Positions 33,059-39,696 of a DNA stretch of 39,696 nt are shown piece after piece; the stretch's first letter is position 1, and each line of letters starts with the position of its first letter. The position numbers and the translations under genes were made by a program. Origin of the DNA: Pandoraea sp. ASV26. GTDB taxonomy: Bacteria; Pseudomonadota; Gammaproteobacteria; Burkholderiales; Burkholderiaceae. The stretch is taken from assembly GCF_016428915.1 (NCBI RefSeq), contig NZ_JAELTP010000051.1, positions 1 through 39,696 of the forward strand, in the 5' to 3' direction. The notes under the pieces are model-generated. The model was not told the origin of the DNA. It did no database searches and saw nothing but the letters and a program-made list of their open reading frames with translations.

Positions 33059-33859
33059 ATGAGCGAGACAGCAAAGCAAACGGAACAGGAAGTTCTCTTC
33101 ACGCAGGTCGGCCGCGTTGCGGTGATTACGTTGAACCGCCCGCAGGCGCTCAACGCGTGGACCATCGCCATGCGCGAACTGATCATCGATGCGCTCGAGC
33201 GCTTCAATGCCGACGAGAACGTGGCAGCCGTCATCATGACCGGCGCGGGACGTGCCTTCTCGGCCGGACAGGATCTGGCGGAAGCGAAGCACTTCGACGG
33301 TGACACCGCCATCGAGTGGATCAAGGGTTGGGAGCATTACTACGACGTGATTCGCAGCCTGAAGAAGCCGCTGGTCATGGCGCTGAACGGCACGGCGGCC
33401 GGCTCGGCCTTCCAGGTGTCGCTGCTGGGCGATATTCGCGTGGGTCATCCGGGCGTGCGCATGGGGCAGCCGGAGATCAACGCGGGGATCGCCAGCACGA
33501 CCGGCCCGTGGATCATGAATCACATGCTCGGTCTGTCGCGCACCATCGAGCTCACGCTCACGGGCCGACTGATGGAAGCCGACGAATGTCACCGTCTGGG
33601 CCTGATCCATCACCTCGTGCCGGAAGAGAAGGTGTTCGAGAAGGCGCTGGAGATCGCGTCCGACCTGGCTGAAAAGCCGCCGGTGGCCATGCGTCTGGAC
33701 AAGCAGCGTTTCCGTGAGATGACCGAGGCCACGTTCCAGGACGCCATCGCGGCCGGCATGCGCATTCAGCGCGAATCGTACGAATCGGGCGAACCGGCGC
33801 GCATGATGGCCGCGTTCTTTGCCAAGCGTGCCGCCAAGGCCGAGGCCGCCAAGGCCTGA
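33059..33859 (+). CDS. Crotonase-fold enoyl-CoA hydratase/isomerase family protein
   Basis: A 266-residue crotonase. The first oxyanion-hole region is RAFSAGQDLAEAK (residues 65-77); the second is GTAAGSAFQVSLLGD. Aligned to mammalian enoyl-CoA hydratase, the first catalytic Glu (144) is Gln119 here, while the second (164) is Glu139 in GQPEI, with the correct spacing of 20 residues. Loss of one Glu is seen in crotonases that do not perform simple hydration, so the reaction may be isomerisation, retro-aldol cleavage, hydrolysis or another CoA-thioester step. ATG 33059 has GGAG 5 bases upstream. It is the first gene of a run with a polyamine-type ABC importer and an acyl-CoA ligase. Confidence 0.9.
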   Translation: MSETAKQTEQEVLFTQVGRVAVITLNRPQALNAWTIAMRELIIDALERFNADENVAAVIMTGAGRAFSAGQDLAEAKHFDGDTAIEWIKGWEHYYDVIRSLKKPLVMALNGTAAGSAFQVSLLGDIRVGHPGVRMGQPEINAGIASTTGPWIMNHMLGLSRTIELTLTGRLMEADECHRLGLIHHLVPEEKVFEKALEIASDLAEKPPVAMRLDKQRFREMTEATFQDAIAAGMRIQRESYESGEPARMMAAFFAKRAAKAEAAKA

Positions 33860-33986
33860 GCGATACGGGCCGCCGTTAAATGAAGTCCCGCCACCCGGCG
33901 GCATGCGCAGAGGCGCAGTGGTGCAGGGGTGGCGATCGTTACAGGACATGCGCGTCGCGTCTGTCCACACGCTAGCGGAGTTTCCC

Positions 33987-35069
33987 ATGTCTCACCCGCA
34001 CGACCCGCAAAACCCGTCCCGCCGCCGCCTCCTGCAAGTGGCCGGCACTGCTGCGCTGGCAAGCGCCTTGCCGTTGGCTGCGTCGCGCACCGCGTATGCA
34101 CAGGCACGTCAGTTGATCGTCTCCGATCCGGGGGGGCCGTACACCGTGGCCTATCGCCGCGCGTTCTACGACCCGTTCGAGAAGGCCACCGGCATCAAGG
34201 TGGTCAGCGTGGCGCGCGATTCGCAGCCGGTGGCGCAGTTTGCGGCAATGGTGCAGACCCGGAACTACGTGTGGGACGTGACGACGCTCACGCTCTCAGC
34301 CGACATTCCCTATCTCGAGTCGAAGGGCTTTCTCGAGCCCGTCGGCATGAAGGTCAGCGACTTTCCCGGCATCATGCCCGAGGCCGTGACGGCCGATTGG
34401 CTGGGTGTCGACGTGTACTCGACGGTGCTGGCCTATCGCACCGACAAGTTTCAGAAGGAAGCCCCGCAGACGTGGGCGGATTTTTGGGATGTGAAGCGCT
34501 TTCCGGGCCGCCGCTCGCTGCGCCGTAGTCCGCTCGACACGCTTGAGCAGGCCCTCATGGCCGACGGCGTACCGATCGACAAGCTGTATCCGCTCGATCT
34601 CGACCGTGCCTTCAAGTCGCTCGACAAGATCAAGCCGCACATCAACCTGTGGTGGACGTCCGGTGCACAGGCCATGCAGGCGATTCAGAGTGGCGACGTC
34701 GACATGATGTCGACGTGGAACGGTCGCGCGCAGGCGGCCATCGACAACAAGGCGCCGGTGAAGATCGTCTGGAATCAGGGGCTTTATTCTATCGAAGGGT
34801 GGGGCATTCCAAAGGGCACGCCGCGTGCCGATTTCGCACGGCAGTTCGTGCGGTTCTGCGGCGATCCGGGCCGTCAGGCGCTCATCACGCAGGATCTCGC
34901 GTATGGCCCGACCAACCTCAAGGCATTCGACGGTATCTCAAAGGACCGCGCGCCGTTGTTGCCGACGGCACCGGCCAACCTCAAGGGCATGCGTCTGCCG
35001 AGCCCGCAGTGGTGGGCCGAGAACCGCACGAAGGCCACCGAGCGTTTCAACGCATGGCTGTTGTCGTAA
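33987..35069 (+). CDS. ABC importer substrate-binding protein (PotD/spermidine-type)
   Basis: A 360-residue periplasmic solute-binding protein. The N-terminus has a twin-arginine-like signal (SRRRLLQVAGTAALASALPL) with probable cleavage after AYA near residue 35. The mature protein has the two-lobed group of polyamine, iron and thiamine binders: QLIVSDPGGPYTVAYRRAFY at its start, DVTTLTLSADIPYLESKGFL, and WTSGAQAMQAIQSGDVDMMS. The ligand cannot be named; the adjacent CoA ligase suggests a carboxylate, perhaps an amine-bearing one. ATG 33987 has GCGGAG 6 bases upstream; the frame extends back into the end of the crotonase gene and is rejected there. It is followed 35 bases later by its ATPase gene. 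Confidence 0.9.
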   Translation: MSHPHDPQNPSRRRLLQVAGTAALASALPLAASRTAYAQARQLIVSDPGGPYTVAYRRAFYDPFEKATGIKVVSVARDSQPVAQFAAMVQTRNYVWDVTTLTLSADIPYLESKGFLEPVGMKVSDFPGIMPEAVTADWLGVDVYSTVLAYRTDKFQKEAPQTWADFWDVKRFPGRRSLRRSPLDTLEQALMADGVPIDKLYPLDLDRAFKSLDKIKPHINLWWTSGAQAMQAIQSGDVDMMSTWNGRAQAAIDNKAPVKIVWNQGLYSIEGWGIPKGTPRADFARQFVRFCGDPGRQALITQDLAYGPTNLKAFDGISKDRAPLLPTAPANLKGMRLPSPQWWAENRTKATERFNAWLLS

Positions 35070-35104
35070 GTTCTCAGAGGCAGCGCAGCAGGGATGAGGC
35101 AAAC

Positions 35105-36184
35105 ATGAGTACCAAACTGGAAACCATCGGTCTTGCCAAGACGTATCGCGAGACCCCCGCGCTCTTGCCGACCGACCTGCGGGTCGCGGCAGGAGAATTT
35201 CTCACCTTGCTCGGGCCGTCGGGCTCGGGCAAGACCACGCTGTTGCAGATGATCTCGGGGCTCGTCGAGCCCAGTGCCGGGCAACTCCTCATCGATGGGC
35301 GCGACGCCACGCACGACGCACCGGGCAAACGCGGCATCGGGATGGTGTTCCAGAGCTACGCGCTCTTTCCGCACATGACCGTCTGGGACAACGTGGCCTA
35401 CGGCCTGCGCATGCGCAAGCTGCCGCGCGCGGAGCTGGCCCCGGCCGTCGACGCCGCACTGGCGATGGTCAAGATGCAGTCCTTTGCCCAGCGTCTGCCC
35501 TCGGAGTTGTCGGGCGGGCAGCAGCAGCGCATCGCGCTCGCCCGCTGCTTTGCGTTCCGACCTTCGGTCATCCTGCTCGACGAGCCGCTGGGCGCGCTCG
35601 ACAAGAAGTTGCGCGAGCACATGCAGATGGAGATCCGGCGCCTGCATCAGGAGTTGGGCGCCACGTTCATTTACGTCACGCACGATCAGGACGAGGCGCT
35701 CACGCTGTCCGATCGGATCTGTCTGATGAATCAGGCGCGCATCGAGCAGATCGGCACGCCGGCGCAGTTGTACGACCGTCCGGCGACGCGCTTTGCCGCC
35801 GATTTCCTCGGTCATTCCAATTTGCTCGACGGCGTGGTCGAGCGCGCGGCTGACGGCCGCGTCGCGCTGCGTGTGGGCAACCGTCTGGTGCCCGTCGGCC
35901 CGGGTCCCGAACTGCCGGCGGCGGGCGAGGCGAGTCTGCTGGTGCGGCCGGAAGCGGCGCGTCTGACCTCGCCGGAAGACGGGACGCTCGCGGGCACGAT
36001 TCGCGAAGTCGTCTTTCTGGGGGCGGACACGCGCGCGATCGTGTCGCTGGGGCAGGGGGAGGGGGCCGGGCATGACGACGGCGCCGACTTCACCGTGCGT
36101 TGCCCACGCGATCTCACGCCGCGTGTCGGCCAGCGTGTCGGGCTGGCGTGGGATCACAGCCGCGCGACGTTGCTCACGCGCTGA
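35105..36184 (+). CDS. ABC importer ATP-binding protein (PotA-like)
   Basis: A 359-residue ATPase of the polyamine/iron/thiamine importer group. Walker A is GPSGSGKTT (residues 37-45), the Q-loop is in VFQSYALFPHM, the signature LSGGQ is at 135-139, Walker B is VILLDEP (155-161), and the H-loop is in YVTHDQDEA. A C-terminal TOBE-like domain begins at about residue 275 (LVRPEAARLTSPEDG, GTIREVVFLGADTRAIVSLG). It powers uptake through the fused permease that follows 45 bases downstream. ATG 35105 is preceded by GATGAGG. The frame is open far upstream, but that part lies over the binding-protein gene. Confidence 0.95.
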   Translation: MSTKLETIGLAKTYRETPALLPTDLRVAAGEFLTLLGPSGSGKTTLLQMISGLVEPSAGQLLIDGRDATHDAPGKRGIGMVFQSYALFPHMTVWDNVAYGLRMRKLPRAELAPAVDAALAMVKMQSFAQRLPSELSGGQQQRIALARCFAFRPSVILLDEPLGALDKKLREHMQMEIRRLHQELGATFIYVTHDQDEALTLSDRICLMNQARIEQIGTPAQLYDRPATRFAADFLGHSNLLDGVVERAADGRVALRVGNRLVPVGPGPELPAAGEASLLVRPEAARLTSPEDGTLAGTIREVVFLGADTRAIVSLGQGEGAGHDDGADFTVRCPRDLTPRVGQRVGLAWDHSRATLLTR

Positions 36185-36229
36185 GCCCTTCACCCGACGC
36201 CCGAGTCATCCGCTTCAGGAGTATTTGCC

Positions 36230-37981
36230 ATGTGGCTTGTTCAACGCCTGCCTCAGGCGGGGTCGCGTATTGCCTGGCCGCAGCATCTGGCCAGGTGGCT
36301 GCCGGCCTTGCCTGCGTTGCTGTTCCTCGCAGTGTTCTTCATCGTGCCGGTCGTCGAGATTCTGCAAGGCGGCCTTTACGATGGCGACGGTGTTCTGTCC
36401 GTCGCGCAGTTCGCCCGCATGACGCACTCGGCCGTGTACGTCAAAGTGCTGGCCTCGACGTTCTGGATTGCGTTCCTCACTGCCGCGCTCTCGGTGGTGC
36501 TCGGCTATCCGGTGGCGTATCTGTTGGCGCGTCTGTCGGCGCGCGCTCGAGAGCGCTGGCTGCTGTGGATCGTGCTGCCGTTCTGGACGAGCTATCTCGT
36601 CAAGACGTATGCATGGATGCTGCTGCTCTCCAAGACCGGTCTGCTCACGGTCGTGGCCACGCATCTCGGGCTGATCGACAGCGCGAGCACGCTCGCCCCG
36701 TCGCTCACCGGGGTGCTGATCGGCATGGTGCACGCCATGTTGCCGCTCGCCGTGATGACGATGCTGCCGATCATGCGCGGCATCAACATGCAACTGGTGC
36801 AGGCCGCGCAGACGCTCGGCGCCGACCGCGCGACGGGTTTCTTCACCGTGTTCCTGCCGCTGTCGGGGGCGGGCGCGGCTGCGGCCGGGCTGCTGGTCTT
36901 CATCTCGAGCCTGGGCTTCTTCATCGTGCCCGCGCTGCTGGGTTCGCCGCGTGAGTCGATGGTGGCGCAACTCGTCATCTCGTCGGTGCTTGATCTATTC
37001 GACCTGCGCTTCGCCGGTGCGCTCTCGACCGTGCTGCTGCTGTGCTCGATCGTCGTGTTCTATGTGTACGACCGGGTGGTGGGACTCTCGTCGCTGGCGG
37101 GCGAGGCACCCGAGCGTCGCGCCGGGTCGGGCGGACGTGCGTTGCCGGTACTCATCGCGATCGGGCGACTCGCGGGCAAGCTCTCGCTGTCGCGGGGGCG
37201 CGAGCGTGCGGGAGGCAGCTTCGGCCTGAAGGCTTATACCTGGGCGGTGGTGCTGGCGCTCGTGCTGCCGATCGCCTTCGTGGTACCGCTCGCTTTCACC
37301 AAGCAGTCGTTCGTGGCCTTCCCGCCCGAACTCTTCACGATGAAATGGTTCGTGACGTTCCTCGAATCCAGCGTCTGGCAGGCGGCGTTGCTGCGCTCGC
37401 TCGGCGTGGGCTTTGCCACGGCGGCCCTGGCACTGGCGCTCGGCTTCGGCGCGAGTCTTGCGCTCGTGCGTTTGCCCTCGCGCTGGCGCAAGCCGCTGTT
37501 CGCCCTGTTCATCGCGCCGCTGATCGTGCCGCGCATCGTGGTGGCCGTCGGCCTGCTGTATCTGTTTGCGCGTTGGGAACTCGCGGGCACCAACGCCGGC
37601 CTCGTCATCGGCCACACGGTGCTCGCGATTCCGTACGTCGTGGTCACGCTGTCGGCGAGTTTCAAGCGCTTTGACTGGCGACTCGACGATGCCGCCAAGA
37701 TGCTCGGCGCTTCGGCCTTCACCCGCGTGCGCACCGTGTTGCTGCCGCTGATGGCCGCGAGTCTGGGCTCGGCATTCCTGTTCGCTTTCATCGTGTCGTT
37801 CGACGACCTGACGATTGCCATCTTCGTGTCCGGCGGTATCAACACGACATTGCCCAAGCAGATGTGGGACGACATCCAGTTGGCGGTCACGCCGACGCTG
37901 GCGGCTGTCGCGACTTCGCTCGTGTTCCTGATGGTGTTCATCGTCTGGCTGTCTTCGATTTTCAAACGCAAGAGCTATTGA
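36230..37981 (+). CDS. ABC importer permease, both transmembrane subunits fused
   Basis: A 583-residue inner-membrane protein containing two complete BPD_transp_1 permease domains in one chain. The first half (about residues 20-290) has its EAA-like loop at QAAQTLGADRATGFFTVFLP. The second (about 330-580) has DAAKMLGASAFTRVRTVLLP. They are joined by a polar linker (EAPERRAGSGGRALPV) that also includes an Arg/Gly-rich stretch. PotB and PotC are usually separate proteins, while fused permeases are typical of FbpB/ThiP-type systems. So the importer is mixed in style: PotD/PotA-like partners with a fused permease. The stop is 17 bases before the acyl-CoA ligase start. Confidence 0.92.
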   Translation: MWLVQRLPQAGSRIAWPQHLARWLPALPALLFLAVFFIVPVVEILQGGLYDGDGVLSVAQFARMTHSAVYVKVLASTFWIAFLTAALSVVLGYPVAYLLARLSARARERWLLWIVLPFWTSYLVKTYAWMLLLSKTGLLTVVATHLGLIDSASTLAPSLTGVLIGMVHAMLPLAVMTMLPIMRGINMQLVQAAQTLGADRATGFFTVFLPLSGAGAAAAGLLVFISSLGFFIVPALLGSPRESMVAQLVISSVLDLFDLRFAGALSTVLLLCSIVVFYVYDRVVGLSSLAGEAPERRAGSGGRALPVLIAIGRLAGKLSLSRGRERAGGSFGLKAYTWAVVLALVLPIAFVVPLAFTKQSFVAFPPELFTMKWFVTFLESSVWQAALLRSLGVGFATAALALALGFGASLALVRLPSRWRKPLFALFIAPLIVPRIVVAVGLLYLFARWELAGTNAGLVIGHTVLAIPYVVVTLSASFKRFDWRLDDAAKMLGASAFTRVRTVLLPLMAASLGSAFLFAFIVSFDDLTIAIFVSGGINTTLPKQMWDDIQLAVTPTLAAVATSLVFLMVFIVWLSSIFKRKSY

Positions 37982-37998
37982 TATCTGCGGATTTCCGT

Positions 37999-39657
37999 AT
38001 GTCCATGTCCAACGTTGCCCGAGTCGCACCCGTGAATACGCAGTCGTTCTCTTCTTCTCCTCCGGCGTTGCCTACGGCTTCGCACGCTTATACGCAGTAC
38101 TTTCCCCAGCGGGCCGAGGGCGACCGGCTCGATGTCGTGCCGCTGCTGATGGCGGGCCTTCACGGCGCGTCGGCCAAGCCGGTCGTCGTGTTCGAGGGTG
38201 AAGCCATCGATCGTGCCCGGATGGCCGCGCGTGTCGGCGCCATGCAGGCGTGGCTCGCCGCGCAGGGCCTCGTGCCGGGCGATCGGGTGGCCGTCATGCT
38301 GGGCAACAGTGCCGCGCAGGTTGCCCTGATCTATGCGCTCATGCTGTCCGGGCTGGTGTGGGTGCCGGTCAACACGCGTCTGAAGGGCGATGGAATCGAA
38401 TATCTGCTCGGCCATGCCAAGCCGAAGCTGCTCATCGCCGAGCCAGCCTTTGCCGACGTGCTGGACGCTGGCGTGGCGCTCGCCGCGCAGCAGCCGGGGC
38501 ATCACGCGCCGCGCGTCGTGCGTTGCCTGTTGGCCGACGTGATGGCGCAAGCCGCGGCCTACGATGGCGCCAAGCCAGAGCCGGCGGCCGTCACGCCTGC
38601 GTCGGTACTTTGCATCATCTACACGTCGGGCACCACGGGCGCACCCAAGGGCGTGCTGTTCACGCACCGCATGATGCGCATCGCCAGCGAAGCCGCGCTG
38701 CTGGTGGCAGACGCGAACGACGGCGACCGGCTGTTCCTGTGGGAGCCGCTGTGCCACATCGGCGGCGCGCAAATGTTGTTGCTGCCGTTCCTCGCCGATG
38801 TCGAGATGCACGTAGTGGAGCGATTCTCGGCGAGTCGCTTCTGGCAGCAATGTGCCGCCGCGCAGGCGACCCATCTGCATTACCTCGGCGGCATCCTCGA
38901 CATCCTGATGCAACTGCCGCGCGACGCCCAGCCGGCGCAGAATTCACTGCGCGTGGCGTGGGGCGCGGGCGTCTCCGCAAGTGCCTGGCAGGCGACGCGA
39001 GAGCGCCTGCAATGCACCTTGCGCGAGTGCTACGGCATGACGGAGTGTTCGAGCTTCGCTACCCTCAACGACGCGGACATGCCGGGCTCCATCGGCCATG
39101 CGTTGCCCTGGCTGACGCTGGAGTTGCTCGACGATGACGGGCAGCCGGTACCCGATGGCGAGCCGGGCGAAATCGTGCTGTCGAGCGACGTGGAAGGCGT
39201 GTTCCTGCCGGGTTATCTCGACAATCCCGAGGCGACGTCGAAGGCTTTGCGTGACGGCAAGCTCTTCACGGGAGACAGCGCGCGGCGCAGTGCCGACGGC
39301 AGTCTGGTCTTCATCGGCCGTCGCACGGACAGCATGCGCGTGCGTGGCGAGAACGTATCGGCTTGGGAGATCGAGCGTGTGTTCGCGCGGCACCCGGCGG
39401 TAGCGGCGTGTGCGGCCATCGGCATCGCGAGCGACATCGGTGAGCAGGACGTGATGCTGTACGTGCAGTTCCGTGACGGTCAGGCCATCGACTGGCCGGT
39501 GCTCGCGCAATGGGCTGCCGACAAGCTCGCCAGCTACCAGCGGCCACGCTACTATCGCGAGACGGCGCACTTCGAGACCACACCGTCAGAGCGCATCCGC
39601 AAGCATCTGCTCTCACGCGATACCGGTGGGGCTTGGGAGATGACGGCGGCAAAGTGA
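37999..39657 (+). CDS. AMP-dependent acyl-CoA ligase (CaiC/FadD-like)
   Basis: A 552-residue ANL-superfamily adenylate-forming enzyme. The P-loop is YTSGTTGAPKGV (about residues 209-220), the A5 region is RECYGMTE (about 343-350), and the hinge-side A8 region is GRRTDSMRVRGENVSAWEIE (about 440-459). It should activate a carboxylate with ATP and transfer it to CoA. At the C-terminal A10 site, where most relatives have Gly-Lys, this protein reads TPSERIRKHLL, with Arg532 at the usual catalytic Lys position. That may lower or alter adenylation, or Lys535 may substitute. It begins 17 bases after the permease stop without a strong ribosome-binding site. Substrate unknown; CaiC-like similarity hints at short, possibly amine-bearing acids. 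Confidence 0.9.
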   Translation: MSMSNVARVAPVNTQSFSSSPPALPTASHAYTQYFPQRAEGDRLDVVPLLMAGLHGASAKPVVVFEGEAIDRARMAARVGAMQAWLAAQGLVPGDRVAVMLGNSAAQVALIYALMLSGLVWVPVNTRLKGDGIEYLLGHAKPKLLIAEPAFADVLDAGVALAAQQPGHHAPRVVRCLLADVMAQAAAYDGAKPEPAAVTPASVLCIIYTSGTTGAPKGVLFTHRMMRIASEAALLVADANDGDRLFLWEPLCHIGGAQMLLLPFLADVEMHVVERFSASRFWQQCAAAQATHLHYLGGILDILMQLPRDAQPAQNSLRVAWGAGVSASAWQATRERLQCTLRECYGMTECSSFATLNDADMPGSIGHALPWLTLELLDDDGQPVPDGEPGEIVLSSDVEGVFLPGYLDNPEATSKALRDGKLFTGDSARRSADGSLVFIGRRTDSMRVRGENVSAWEIERVFARHPAVAACAAIGIASDIGEQDVMLYVQFRDGQAIDWPVLAQWAADKLASYQRPRYYRETAHFETTPSERIRKHLLSRDTGGAWEMTAAK

Positions 39658-39696
39658 TGTGTGCATGCGGGCAGGGCGGCGGCACCGTCATGCAAT

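Overview
The window is a high-GC bacterial chromosome segment with compact operons, overlapping stop/start codons and few non-coding gaps. The gene content (an FdsGBACD formate dehydrogenase with its FdsR-type regulator, a DUF3325/DUF3649/PepSY iron cassette, Burkholderiales-type fpr and gor) points to a betaproteobacterium of the family Burkholderiaceae. My best guess is a Pandoraea-like genus, but that is inference from gene style and not a database match. I see no tRNA, rRNA, CRISPR array, insertion sequence or prophage.

Layout. (1) 1-5526, plus strand: the 3' end of a pel exopolysaccharide operon (pelD tail, pelE, pelF, pelG), followed by a GalE-family epimerase whose substrate gatekeeper is Ser, so it may supply N-acetylhexosamine precursors for Pel. 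(2) 5754-6524: ferredoxin/flavodoxin-NADP+ reductase, ending at a palindromic bidirectional terminator. (3) 6609-11400, minus strand: an iron-uptake cassette (DUF3325, DUF3649, PepSY membrane protein, TonB-dependent siderophore receptor) behind a good Fur-box match. An intrinsic terminator lies between the Fur box and the first gene, which could mean a short Fur-controlled RNA or an attenuator. (4) 11511-12593, minus: a membrane fatty-acid desaturase. (5) 12751-23241: a molybdenum formate/oxidoreductase region. A YdeP-type molybdopterin oxidoreductase plus a small winged-helix protein (minus) diverges from fdsR and fdsG-fdsB-fdsA-fdhD-fdsD (plus). The intergenic regions carry related CATATG-N10-CATATG palindromes that look like operators. 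(6) 23357-26748, plus: a small duplicated ETFPASDP protein, a coiled-coil protein, a phytanoyl-CoA-dioxygenase-like enzyme and a sodium:neurotransmitter-type symporter. (7) 26886-28247, minus: glutathione reductase. Its upstream gap holds an 8-bp tandem repeat and a perfect FNR/ANR box, and a small secreted protein of unknown function follows at 28813. (8) 29648-32755, plus: a DASS/SLC13-type anion transporter, a malate/lactate-type dehydrogenase, and a stand-alone F1 epsilon subunit (atpC) with a strong terminator and no other ATP-synthase gene beside it. (9) 33059-39657, plus: a crotonase, a polyamine-type ABC importer (binding protein, ATPase, fused double permease) and an AMP-dependent acyl-CoA ligase, apparently one operon for importing and CoA-activating an unidentified carboxylate.

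The most interesting points are the import/CoA-ligase/crotonase operon, in which both enzymes have altered catalytic residues; the orphan atpC; the Fur-box/terminator arrangement; the shared palindromes around the two molybdoenzyme operons; and the Ser-gatekeeper epimerase next to pel.
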